Shown here: positions 1 to 6,018 of the stretch, piece by piece
Layout of the letters: the number at the start of each line of letters is the position of its first letter
Position numbering within the stretch: the stretch's first letter is position 1
From: Treponema sp.
Lineage (GTDB): Bacteria > Spirochaetota > Spirochaetia > Treponematales > Breznakiellaceae
Direction: 5' to 3'
Assembly (NCBI GenBank): GCA_031271075.1
Contig: JAISWN010000008.1
Span: forward strand, 1 to 6,088
Length of the DNA stretch: 6,088 nucleotides
Notes under the pieces: model-generated
What the model saw: the letters and a program-made list of their open reading frames with translations, nothing else
What the model was told of the DNA's origin: nothing
The model's database searches: none
Translations under genes and position numbers: made by a program

Positions 1-1142
1 AGAAGTTCCGCGGCGGCAAAGAACTCCTCCAGGACCAGGTACTCTTCCGGGCTGTGTATGTTGTGCATCCCGCTGCCGAAGACCACGCTTCTGATGCCCT
101 GGGAGTTGAGGTTGTTCCCGTCCCCGCCGCCGGGGGAGCTGAGGATCTCCGCCCGGACACCCCTTTTTTCGCAGCCCCGGAGGAAACGGCGGACGATCTC
201 CTCTTCCGGGGATACGGCGTAGCCGCTGTAGGTCTTCTCCCAGGTGATGTCCACCCGGTAGCCTTCGCCGGTTTTGTTCATCCCCCGGCAGGCGGCGTTG
301 ATCCGATCTTTGATGCCGGCAAGGCTGTCTTCGGAAAAGCTCCGGATCTCCCCGGTTATCCGGCAGTAGTCGGGAACCACGTTGGTCTGCCTGCCCCCCC
401 GGATGATCCCCAGGTTGGCCGTAGTATCCCTGTCCACCTGGCCCTGGGGAAAATCCAGAAGCAGCGCGGCCCCGTGGCGGATGGCGTTCCTTCCCGCTTC
501 CGGCTCCAGGGCCGCGTGGGCGGAACGGCCCCTGACTTCGCAGCAATACTGCTCTTTCCCCGGGGCTCTGGCGATGATGGTTCCCGGAGGGTTCTCCCCG
601 TCCAGGCAGTAGGCCAGGGTGGATCGCAGCTCCGGAAAGCCGTGGTTCCGGGAACCCAGGCAGCCCAGCTCCTCCTGTACGGTAAAGAGGGCTTCCAGGC
701 TTTGTCCGCCCCCGGCAAGGGAAAGATCGAGCATCTCCAGGGCCAGGGCAATGCCGCTGCGGTCATCGCCGCCCAGGATCGTCCCGCCGTCGGATCGCAG
801 GACCCCGTCTTTTTCCAGCACCGTGATGTACGGGGCCTCCACCGGAACCGTGTCCATGTGGGCGCAGAGCAGGAGGGGTTCGCCGTTTCCCTCGAGGGAC
901 ATGAGGATGTTGGAGGCGCTTCCCCCTTCGGGGATGGAGGATGCCGGCGCTTCCCTCCAGCGGAGGCCCCGGTCTTTCCGCTCCTGCCAGAAGGCGTAAA
1001 GGTAATCCCGCACCGGCCCTTCCCGGCGGGAAGGCGCGGCGATACGGCAGAGTTCCACAAGCCGTTTCTTAAGCCGGGCCTTGTCGATACCGCCCGGCTC
1101 CCCGGCTTCCCCCGCTCCGGCCCCGCTCAAAATTCGTGACAC
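1..1142 (-). CDS. M20 family metallopeptidase, peptidase T-like (3' end cut by window edge)
   Basis: This is a cytoplasmic two-metal (probably zinc) hydrolase of the M20 family, expected to cleave peptides or a related amide. Its frame is open from a GTG at 1142 to the left edge, giving 380 residues, so probably only a short C-terminal piece is missing. Visible family signatures, numbered from that GTG, are AHMDTVP with metal-ligand His95 and Asp97, GGDDRSG with the bridging Asp126, QEELG with the general-base and metal-ligand Glu157/Glu158, LDGE (Asp181), the dimerisation-domain motif GRSAHAALEPEAGRNAI around His209, GGGDGNN near 338-344, and HNIHSPEE with His360/His363. All catalytic positions look intact. 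The start is uncertain: GTG at 1142 overlaps the phosphorylase gene by 16 nt and has no good ribosome site, while TTG at 1130 has AGAGG 11 nt upstream. Neither changes the domain. The exact substrate cannot be read from sequence; M20 relatives also include carbamoyl-amino-acid and allantoate hydrolases. Confidence 0.9.
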   Translation of the reverse strand, partial: MSRILSGAGAGEAGEPGGIDKARLKKRLVELCRIAAPSRREGPVRDYLYAFWQERKDRGLRWREAPASSIPEGGSASNILMSLEGNGEPLLLCAHMDTVPVEAPYITVLEKDGVLRSDGGTILGGDDRSGIALALEMLDLSLAGGGQSLEALFTVQEELGCLGSRNHGFPELRSTLAYCLDGENPPGTIIARAPGKEQYCCEVRGRSAHAALEPEAGRNAIRHGAALLLDFPQGQVDRDTTANLGIIRGGRQTNVVPDYCRITGEIRSFSEDSLAGIKDRINAACRGMNKTGEGYRVDITWEKTYSGYAVSPEEEIVRRFLRGCEKRGVRAEILSSPGGGDGNNLNSQGIRSVVFGSGMHNIHSPEEYLVLEEFFAAAEL

Positions 1143-1888
1143 CTCTGCCGGTAGAGGATAGCCGCCGCGTCCAGGGCGGCCTGGATAACCCGGGCCTCTC
1201 CCAGAAGGTAGAGCCGATCCTTCTCTTCCGTGCTGGGTTGTTCCTCAAGCCAGATGTTGGAATCGGTGGACACGATGGCCCCGGTTTTTACCCCCCGCTT
1301 GCTCCCCACGATAAAGAGGATGGCCGCCTCCTGCTCCGCCGCCACCACCCCCGCTTCGGTAAGGAGGCGGTTGTAGTTCTGATCCTGCTCGTAGTAGGCG
1401 TCCCGGCAGTAACCGATTCCCGCCCGGAAGGGCTCGCCGCGGTCTTTCAGGGCCTTGATCAGCGCGTTGGTCACGTCCAGATCCGCCGCGGCGGGGAATT
1501 CCAGCGGCAGATAGGCCCTGCTGGTTCCTTCCCCCCGAACCGCCGCGGTAATCACCGCCGGGGTTCCGATGGGAATGTCTTTCTGCCGCCCCCCGGCGGA
1601 GCCCACCCGGATAAATACCTTTGCCCCCAGTTTGATAAGTTCCTCGAAGGCGATGGACGCCGCCGGCCCCCCGATACCGTGGGAACAGACCGTAACCGGA
1701 GCCCCCTGGTAGGAACCGGTGTAGACGGTGTATTCCCGGTTTTCGGCGATAAATTCCGCGCTGTCCATTTTTTCCGCGATCCGCTTCACTCTGGCGGGGT
1801 CGCCCGGAGTGATCACGTAGGGCGCCACATCCCCCTTTCGGCACCGGATATGTTTAAGTATGTCGTTTCCCGATAGTTCCCTGCTCAT
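1127..1888 (-). CDS. nucleoside phosphorylase, PNP/UDP family (NP-I), purine or uridine specificity unresolved
   Basis: This 253-residue protein has the length of E. coli Udp and belongs to the NP-I family, which cleaves nucleosides with phosphate to give a free base and ribose-1-phosphate in the cytoplasm. Phosphate and ribose residues are visible: TPGDPAR (Gly29, Arg33), NREYT (Arg51), IRVGSAGG (Arg94, Ser97) and AEQEAA (Glu184, Glu186). The N-terminus, HI then GD, AP and PGDP-R-K-IAE, resembles DeoD, with His13 sixteen residues before Gly29 as in DeoD. The middle (GIGGPAASIAFEEL, LPLEFPAAAD) resembles Udp. The Udp uracil ligands Gln166/Arg168 align with Asp and Asn, while Asp209 lies 23 residues after Glu186, the same spacing as DeoD Glu181 to Asp204. 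The usual Met of the E-M-E motif is Gln185. A GGGGAGG site sits 7 nt before the ATG, which overlaps the ATPase stop as ATGA. Family certain, substrate open. Confidence 0.92.
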   Translation of the reverse strand: MSRELSGNDILKHIRCRKGDVAPYVITPGDPARVKRIAEKMDSAEFIAENREYTVYTGSYQGAPVTVCSHGIGGPAASIAFEELIKLGAKVFIRVGSAGGRQKDIPIGTPAVITAAVRGEGTSRAYLPLEFPAAADLDVTNALIKALKDRGEPFRAGIGYCRDAYYEQDQNYNRLLTEAGVVAAEQEAAILFIVGSKRGVKTGAIVSTDSNIWLEEQPSTEEKDRLYLLGEARVIQAALDAAAILYRQRCHEF

Positions 1889-2985
1889 TTGGCAGCCTCC
1901 CCTGGGGAACCGGCCTCCTCGGCGGGTTCCACCATAATTTTATCCGGGGCGATGCCGAGCATCGTCCGTTTTGTACCCGGGGGAACCGGTTTCCCGGCCG
2001 CCACCGCCCGCAGGGGAAAGCCCCCGGCGCGCAGGGCGTACTGGGTGGTATTCCCCTGGTAATTCGAAAATTCAATCTCCCCCTCCAGGGTGTTCTGCCC
2101 CTGCCCGGCGGCCACAAGGGTATCCCCGGGGCGGAAGAAGAGGGAAACGGGCTTCCCCAGGCGGCTTTCCCCGATCTTGGGAGAGGGCCGGGTGCTGACA
2201 AACTCCCTGTCCAGGGCCTTTACCCGCAGTTCCCCCTCCGTCCGGGAACTGAGTATCCCGTCAAGCCGGTTGTCGAAGCCCACAAAGCGGGCCACAAAGG
2301 GGGTGGCCGGGTATTCGTATATCTCCTCCGGGGCCCCGCTCTGCTCGATAAGCCCTTCGTTCATCACGATAATCCGGGAGGAAAGGCTCAGGGCCTCGAT
2401 CTGATCGTGGGTAACGTAGATCATAGTTATCCCCAACTGGTGCTGGAGACGGCTCAGTTCCGCCCGCATCTCGTCCCGGAGTTTCGCGTCCAGATTGGAG
2501 AGGGGCTCGTCCAGAAGCAGCAGTTCGGGCTCTATCACGATAGACCGGGCCAGGGCTACCCGCTGGCGCTGGCCGCCGGAAAGGTTCGCGGGGAAACGGG
2601 CCTCAAAGCCCTTAAGGGACACCAGTTTTAGTACCTCGGCGACCCGCCGGTTAATTTCAGCCTTCGCTACCCTCCGCCGCCTGAGCCCGTAGGCCACATT
2701 TTCAAACACCGAAAGGTGGGGGAAAAGGGCGTAAGTTTGAAAAACCAGCCCGATGTTCCGCTTGTTCGGGGGGAGCCGGGTATAATCCCTGCCGCCCACA
2801 ACAACCCTGCCCTTTTCGGCCATGATAAAGCCCGCAATGGTTCTGAGGGTAGTGGTCTTGCCGCAGCCCGAGGGGCCCAGAAGGGAGATCAGTTCCCCCC
2901 GCTCTATGGCAAGGTTAAAATCCCGCAGGATAGGTTTGCCCTTTTCGTACCCCGCGCTGATATTTTCTAATTCGATAAAGGCCAT
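1885..2985 (-). CDS. ABC transporter ATP-binding protein, PotA/FbpC-like with C-terminal TOBE-like region
   Basis: This 366-residue subunit energises import by the two permeases encoded just upstream, binding their EAA loops at the cytoplasmic membrane face. The nucleotide-binding domain is complete: Walker A GPSGCGKTT (37-45), Q-loop Gln83, signature LSGGQ (135-139), Walker B LLLLDEP with Asp159 and catalytic Glu160, D-loop SNLD (163-166) and H-loop His193. The stretch from about 235 to the end, containing SLFFRPGDT and EGEIEFSNYQGNTTQYAL, fits the TOBE domain of the PotA/FbpC/MalK group, which often has a regulatory role or senses substrate. The ATG lies 12 nt past the preceding stop, with GGGAG 7 nt upstream. 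The stop overlaps the next start as ATGA, so phosphorylase translation is probably coupled to it. The ATPase does not define the cargo; a polyamine label would rest on general similarity only. Confidence 0.95.
   Translation of the reverse strand: MAFIELENISAGYEKGKPILRDFNLAIERGELISLLGPSGCGKTTTLRTIAGFIMAEKGRVVVGGRDYTRLPPNKRNIGLVFQTYALFPHLSVFENVAYGLRRRRVAKAEINRRVAEVLKLVSLKGFEARFPANLSGGQRQRVALARSIVIEPELLLLDEPLSNLDAKLRDEMRAELSRLQHQLGITMIYVTHDQIEALSLSSRIIVMNEGLIEQSGAPEEIYEYPATPFVARFVGFDNRLDGILSSRTEGELRVKALDREFVSTRPSPKIGESRLGKPVSLFFRPGDTLVAAGQGQNTLEGEIEFSNYQGNTTQYALRAGGFPLRAVAAGKPVPPGTKRTMLGIAPDKIMVEPAEEAGSPGEAAK
1896..1902 (-). promoter_or_regulatory. ribosome binding site of the nucleoside phosphorylase, inside the ATPase gene
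   Basis: GGGGAGG lies 7 nt before the phosphorylase ATG (1888), within the last codons of the ATPase. It confirms the ATGA-overlap start and suggests initiation both by coupling and by fresh ribosome binding. Confidence 0.7.
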
Positions 2986-2997
2986 GCCACAGCTCCC

Positions 2998-3777
2998 TTA
3001 AACGTATTTGGATATGCCCAGCAGCTTTTCCGCGCTCTGGACAACGATCACGGTAAAAACGATGATGATGCTCGACAGGGCCGGGATGGTAGGATCGTAG
3101 TAAAATTCCATGTAGGTAAGCATCTGGATAGGCAGCGTTGCTACCCCCGGACCGGTAAGGAAGAGGGAGACCGGCACATCGTTAAAAGAAGTGATGAAGG
3201 CAAGGATAAAGGCCGCCACCAGCCCTCCCTGGATATTGGGCAGTACCACCGCGAAGAAGGCGTGGAGGGGGGAAGAGCCCAGGCTTACCGCCGCCTGTTC
3301 CACATCGGCGTCGAAATTCCGCAGGCTTGCCGATACTACCCGTACCGTATAGGGCAGGAGTATAGCCGTGTGCCCCAGGTAAAGCCCCAGGACAATCGGC
3401 AGATCGGAAATATAGACAAAGTAGCGCAGCAGGGCAAAACCCACGATAAGTCCCGGCACGATAGCGGGGGAGGAGAAAAGCAGTTCCACGACCCCTTTCC
3501 CCGGATACCGGTAGCGCACATTGGCGTAAGCCACCGGAACCCCGAGGAGCAGGGCGGTGGCGGTGGCGGCGGCGCCTACCCGGAGGCTTATCCAGAAAGT
3601 GGTACGGAACATCCGTACCCCAAAGGCTTTCCGGTACCAGTCCAGGGTAAAACCCTTGGGAGGGAAGCGCATGATGGCATCGGAACTGAAAGAGGCCAGA
3701 AAGATCATGATGAAAGGGCCGATAAGGAACACAAATACTACCGCGGTTATAAGAATTACCAGTTTTGAATTTTTCAT
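2998..3777 (-). CDS. ABC transporter permease, PotC-like (second of two)
   Basis: This 259-residue inner-membrane protein would form the translocation pore with the permease encoded immediately upstream. It begins with a hydrophobic helix (about 6-28, LVILITAVVFVFLIGPFIMIF). Further hydrophobic segments lie near 62-85, 99-120, 126-145, 184-205 and 228-252, matching the six-helix plan of this binding-protein-dependent permease family. The EAA loop that docks on the ATPase reads DVEQAAVSLGSSPLHAFFAVVLP (158-180), with the conserved Gly at 167 and Leu-Pro at the end. The usual Glu of E-A-A is Gln161, preceded by Glu160, which I take to be a tolerated variant. The start is the ATG overlapping the upstream permease stop (ATGA, 3774-3777), so the two pore subunits are likely translated in a coupled way. 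Its solute cannot be deduced from this subunit. Confidence 0.93.
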   Translation of the reverse strand: MKNSKLVILITAVVFVFLIGPFIMIFLASFSSDAIMRFPPKGFTLDWYRKAFGVRMFRTTFWISLRVGAAATATALLLGVPVAYANVRYRYPGKGVVELLFSSPAIVPGLIVGFALLRYFVYISDLPIVLGLYLGHTAILLPYTVRVVSASLRNFDADVEQAAVSLGSSPLHAFFAVVLPNIQGGLVAAFILAFITSFNDVPVSLFLTGPGVATLPIQMLTYMEFYYDPTIPALSSIIIVFTVIVVQSAEKLLGISKYV

Positions 3778-4607
3778 GTTTGATTCCCCGGCCTAAAGCT
3801 CCGCAGTACGGTGTGCAGGATCATTGACGCGGCGATCATCACCAGGGAAATTACCGTGGCGGACTGCCAGTCCATCAGGCCCAGGGCCTGCTGCCTCATC
3901 AGGGTAGAGAGGGTCAGCACCTTGGCGCCTCCCAGTACCGCGGGGGTAACATAGGCGGTGATGCAGCCGGTAAATACCAGAGTGGCGCCCATAACAAGGC
4001 CCTCAAAAGAAAGGGGCACGATGACCCGGAAGAAAGTGCCCAGCCGGTTTGAGCCGAGGCTCTGGGCCGCCTCTTCCAGCTCCGGCGGGACGTTCTCCAG
4101 GGCGCTTACCAGATTCAGCACCATCAGGGGCAGGAAAAGCTGGAGCAGGCCCACCACGATAGCCCCCTCGGTGTAGAGGAGCCGCAGAGGCTCCCTGGTA
4201 AGGCCCAGGAGGCCCAGGAACTGGTTTACAATGCCGAAGCGGCCAAGGATCACTATCCAGGCGTAAGTCCGGGCTACGGAGCTTGTCATGAGGGGGAGAA
4301 TCACCAGGGACATCAGTACCGCCTTCTGGGCGGGTTTAAGCCTCATCATCAGATAGGCGGTGGGGTAACCCATAAAAGCCGCCAGGGGAGTAACGATAAG
4401 GGCTATCTTAATGGTTCTGAGGAACACATGCCGGAAGATCTCGTCCTTTATCTGGACGATGTACCGGGAAAGGGTGAAGCCCCCGTCCTCGCTAACAAAA
4501 CTCTCCGCTACTACGAAAAACAGGGGGATGATAAAAAAGGCGAGGAGGAAAACGCCTCCCCCGCCCAACAGTAATACCAGCGGCCGGGTATGGGATGGCC
4601 GGCTCAT
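3774..4607 (-). CDS. ABC transporter permease, PotB-like (first of two)
   Basis: This 277-residue inner-membrane permease pairs with the downstream PotC-like subunit. A first transmembrane helix lies at about 10-34 (LVLLLGGGGVFLLAFFIIPLFFVV), followed by a periplasmic stretch typical of PotB and helices near 63-87, 95-120, 147-170, 201-222 and 248-267. The EAA loop is canonical: ELEEAAQSLGSNRLGTFFRVIVPLS (176-200), with Glu179, Ala180, Ala181, Gly185 and Pro198. The ATG has the strong site GAGGAGGA (4611-4618) only 3-4 nt upstream, inside the 22-nt gap after the binding-protein gene. This supports independent, efficient initiation here, whereas the next gene relies on an overlapping start. 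No frameshift or truncation is seen. Confidence 0.94.
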   Translation of the reverse strand: MSRPSHTRPLVLLLGGGGVFLLAFFIIPLFFVVAESFVSEDGGFTLSRYIVQIKDEIFRHVFLRTIKIALIVTPLAAFMGYPTAYLMMRLKPAQKAVLMSLVILPLMTSSVARTYAWIVILGRFGIVNQFLGLLGLTREPLRLLYTEGAIVVGLLQLFLPLMVLNLVSALENVPPELEEAAQSLGSNRLGTFFRVIVPLSFEGLVMGATLVFTGCITAYVTPAVLGGAKVLTLSTLMRQQALGLMDWQSATVISLVMIAASMILHTVLRSFRPGNQT

Positions 4608-4629
4608 AGTTCCTCCTCGTAAAACCGGT

Positions 4630-5712
4630 TTATTTTGAGAAAATTTTGTTCCAGCGGGCTATCCAGTCGGCCTTGTTTTTGGCAACCTCCGCTTCGCTGT
4701 AGAAGAAAAGGTTCTTGATAAGATCTTCGCCGTAGGTAAGCTTCCCCGCTACATCCGGGGGAAGTTTCACATCCGTGTGGACCGGAGAATCCACCAGATC
4801 CATGGCTTCCGCAAGCTGTACCTCGTAGGAGAGGAGGAAGTCGATAAACACATGGGCCAGTTCGGTGTTTTTGGAGCCCTTTACGATACCCACCACGCTG
4901 AAAGCCCCCACGAGGCCCTCCGCGGGAACGGCGCTGGCCGATTTCAGGCCCATCTTCTCGATGTCCCCCCAACTGAAACTGGTGTAGGGGGCGGCGTATA
5001 CCTCCTCCTGCTGGATCATGGAGTTAAGACCGGCGGAGTTGGCGTAGGTATTCGCCAGATACGGGGCAAGCTCTTCCAGTTTGGCCCAGCCCACTTCGGT
5101 ATTCGAGGTGCTGCCGCCGTAAGCTTTGGCGAGCATGTAGACAAGCCCGGGGCCGAAAGTGGTATTCATGTTAGGCAGGGAAAGGAAACCCTTCAATTCC
5201 GGCCGGTAGAGATCCTTCCAGGAAGTAATGGGGGCGGTCTTGTCGCTGCGGTAGAAGAGGCCCAGGTGGGAAACGGAGTAACCGATCATGTAATTCCCGC
5301 CCAGGGGATCCCTGGCGGAGGCAAGGATCTTGTTCAGGTTGCCGATCTTTGCCGGGTTGTAGGGCTCCAGGAGACCCGCGTTTACCGCGTCGTAACCGTA
5401 GTTCCCCGCGAAGAAGGCCGCGTCCACAATGGGGTTGTCCTTGCGGGCCATCAGCTTGGTAAACCGGTCGGCGTTGTTCCCCGTTTCGTAAACGATCTTC
5501 GCGCCGTACTTTTCTTCAAAGGGCTTGAAAATATTTTTCTCCAAAAGATCCATGTTGTAGCCCCAATGGGAGATAGTCAGGGTCTGACCTTTGAAGGAAG
5601 GCCCGGCCGTCCCTCCCGAATCCGGAGCCTTTTGTTCGGAACCGCCTTTGGCAAAAACGGAAACGCCGATCAGGGCGGCAAGCCCCGCCATGACAAAAAT
5701 ACGCCTTAACAT
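4630..5712 (-). CDS. extracellular solute-binding protein, PotD-like (SBP family)
   Basis: This 360-residue protein captures the solute outside the inner membrane and delivers it to the two permeases. Residues 1-21 form a Sec signal peptide: LRR, a hydrophobic core, then SVFA before KGGSEQ. There is no lipobox Cys, so it is probably periplasmic rather than a lipoprotein. The mature part starts with a Ser/Gly-rich linker (24-39), then LTISHWGYNMDLLEKNIFKPFEEKYGAKIVYE (45-76), the usual first strand and helix of PotD/AfuA-like proteins. Later come a hinge strand (GYSVSHLGLFYRSDK), SWKDLYRPELKG and the closing lobe (VVGIVKGSKNTELAHVFIDFLLS). The PotD motif N-W-T-E-Y appears as H-W-G-Y-N. The region of the PotD ligands Trp255/Asp257 reads GAFSVVGI, with no acidic residue, so polyamine binding is doubtful. 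It is the first gene behind the promoter, as expected for the most abundant component, with AAGGAGGA 3 nt before the ATG. Confidence 0.93.
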   Translation of the reverse strand: MLRRIFVMAGLAALIGVSVFAKGGSEQKAPDSGGTAGPSFKGQTLTISHWGYNMDLLEKNIFKPFEEKYGAKIVYETGNNADRFTKLMARKDNPIVDAAFFAGNYGYDAVNAGLLEPYNPAKIGNLNKILASARDPLGGNYMIGYSVSHLGLFYRSDKTAPITSWKDLYRPELKGFLSLPNMNTTFGPGLVYMLAKAYGGSTSNTEVGWAKLEELAPYLANTYANSAGLNSMIQQEEVYAAPYTSFSWGDIEKMGLKSASAVPAEGLVGAFSVVGIVKGSKNTELAHVFIDFLLSYEVQLAEAMDLVDSPVHTDVKLPPDVAGKLTYGEDLIKNLFFYSEAEVAKNKADWIARWNKIFSK

Positions 5713-5797
5713 CCTTCCTCCTTACACCCGCTTCCCCAAGGACGGCGGGTTTTTAAGACGCCGGAGCGTCAAAATTAAAATTGCGTCCCCCTGGGAC
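5713..5797 (-). promoter_or_regulatory. structured 5' leader of the operon mRNA
   Basis: Three short hairpins can be drawn in the leader. One is at the predicted 5' end (5785-5797, GTCCC/GGGAC, 3-nt loop). The second is at 5757-5770 (GACGC/GCGTC, 4-nt loop). The third spans 5726-5750 (ACCCGC/GCGGGT, 13-nt loop) and ends 2 nt before the Shine-Dalgarno sequence. The loop of the third carries TCCTT (5738-5742), which could pair with AAGGA of the ribosome site (5719-5723) in an alternative fold. I recognise no known riboswitch class. A role in message stability or translational control is inferred; individual stems are only 5-6 bp. Confidence 0.4.
5716..5723 (-). promoter_or_regulatory. ribosome binding site of the solute-binding protein gene
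   Basis: AAGGAGGA on the minus strand is close to the ideal anti-16S match and stands 3 nt before the ATG at 5712 (6 nt measured from the end of AAGGA). It fixes the start of the binding-protein gene and could be the target of the leader structures just upstream. Confidence 0.8.
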
Positions 5798-5803
5798 ATG
5801 TAA

Positions 5804-5833
5804 ATTATAGGTACCCGCTTTGCAGGATGTCAA
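5804..5833 (-). promoter_or_regulatory. sigma70-type promoter of the operon
   Basis: Read on the minus strand, TTGACA (5828-5833) is followed after 18 bases by TATAAT (5804-5809). Both hexamers match the sigma70 consensus exactly and the spacer is one base over optimum. Transcription would start near G5797, giving a leader of about 85 nt before the binding-protein ATG. It is the only such pair I noticed in the intergenic region and is correctly placed and oriented for the whole operon. Confidence 0.85.
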
Positions 5834-5853
5834 GGTTTCGGGTTTCGGTTTCG
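5834..5853. repeat. three GGTTTCG direct repeats abutting the -35 box
   Basis: On the plus strand GGTTTCG occurs at 5834-5840, 5841-5847 and 5847-5853 (the last shares one base). On the minus strand these read CGAAACC and end directly against TTGACA. Head-to-tail repeats in this position suit an activator or repressor site, but no known operator is recognised, and a short low-complexity slippage tract is the alternative. Confidence 0.5.
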
Positions 5854-5860
5854 GCCCCTG

Positions 5861-5933
5861 GGCACGAATCAACAACCTCGCCCTGAAGTCGAACCTGCGG
5901 TTCGGCGGGGTATTAAACCCCTTCGGCACGAAT
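5861..5933. repeat. pair of GGCACGAAT direct repeats, 64 bp apart
   Basis: GGCACGAAT is found at 5861-5869 and 5925-5933. Similarity extends to both sides: each copy is preceded by CCCCT within a few bases and followed by an AAC within four bases. The 64-bp period is about six helical turns. The repeats may be paired protein-binding sites or the trace of a small duplication; function is unknown. Confidence 0.45.
5890..5904. repeat. short perfect inverted repeat CGAACC-TGC-GGTTCG
   Basis: A 6-bp stem with a 3-nt loop lies about 60 bp upstream of the -35 box. A second small dyad, GGGG (5907-5910) with CCCC (5918-5921), follows it and leads into one GGCACGAAT copy. It could be an operator or a cruciform-forming site; there is no T-tract, so it is not a terminator. 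Confidence 0.35.
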
Positions 5934-5948
5934 AAACCCGGATTGGTG

Positions 5949-5973
5949 AAAAAAACTCCGTGTTTCTCCAGAG
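5949..5973 (-). terminator. possible Rho-independent terminator of a gene beyond the right edge
   Basis: On the minus strand, CTCTG (5969-5973) can pair with CGGAG (5956-5960) across an 8-nt loop, with one T-G wobble. It is followed at once by seven T (5949-5955). The T-tract is good but the stem is weak, so this is a tentative call. It would end an incoming minus-strand transcript before the operon promoter. Confidence 0.3.
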
Positions 5974-5986
5974 AAATTTGGGCGCA

Positions 5987-6009
5987 TTTGCGGCGTAGAA
6001 CGCCGCAAA
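5987..6009. repeat. perfect 9-bp hairpin TTTGCGGCG/CGCCGCAAA
   Basis: The arms 5987-5995 and 6001-6009 are exact reverse complements around the 5-nt loop TAGAA (plus strand). There is no adjacent T-run on either strand, so it is not a standard terminator. On the minus strand it is directly preceded by AAGCGGATAGCCCGG, which gives it the look of an extragenic palindromic element. Confidence 0.55.
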
Positions 6010-6018
6010 CCGGGCTAT

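Noticed and set aside
356..1060. Minus-strand open frame of 234 codons in another frame of the same region.
   Set aside because: Low-complexity Pro/Arg/Ser/Trp-rich translation, shifted relative to the M20 frame, which carries the conserved motifs.
54..1139. Plus-strand open frame of 361 codons opposite the M20 gene.
   Set aside because: Its translation is rich in Gly, Pro, Ala and Arg without any recognisable domain, while the minus strand here encodes all M20 catalytic motifs in order. Long antisense frames are common in GC-rich coding DNA.
1136..1876. Plus-strand open frame of 246 codons opposite the nucleoside phosphorylase.
   Set aside because: It is the mirror image of a clear family member and has no domain or ribosome site of its own.
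3297..3320. Loss of the EAA-loop Glu in the second permease as a sign of a defective subunit.
   Set aside because: Gln161 replaces Glu but Glu160 is adjacent, and the Gly and Leu-Pro of the motif are intact. Such variants seem to be tolerated in PotC-like permeases.
4777..5709. Plus-strand open frame of 310 codons opposite the solute-binding protein.
   Set aside because: It is a shadow of a well-supported gene. Its Gly/Val/His-rich translation matches no family I recognise.
5713..5797. Known riboswitch such as TPP or purine in the operon leader.
   Set aside because: The leader is only about 85 nt, shows no multi-helix junction, and I found none of the conserved core sequences of those classes.
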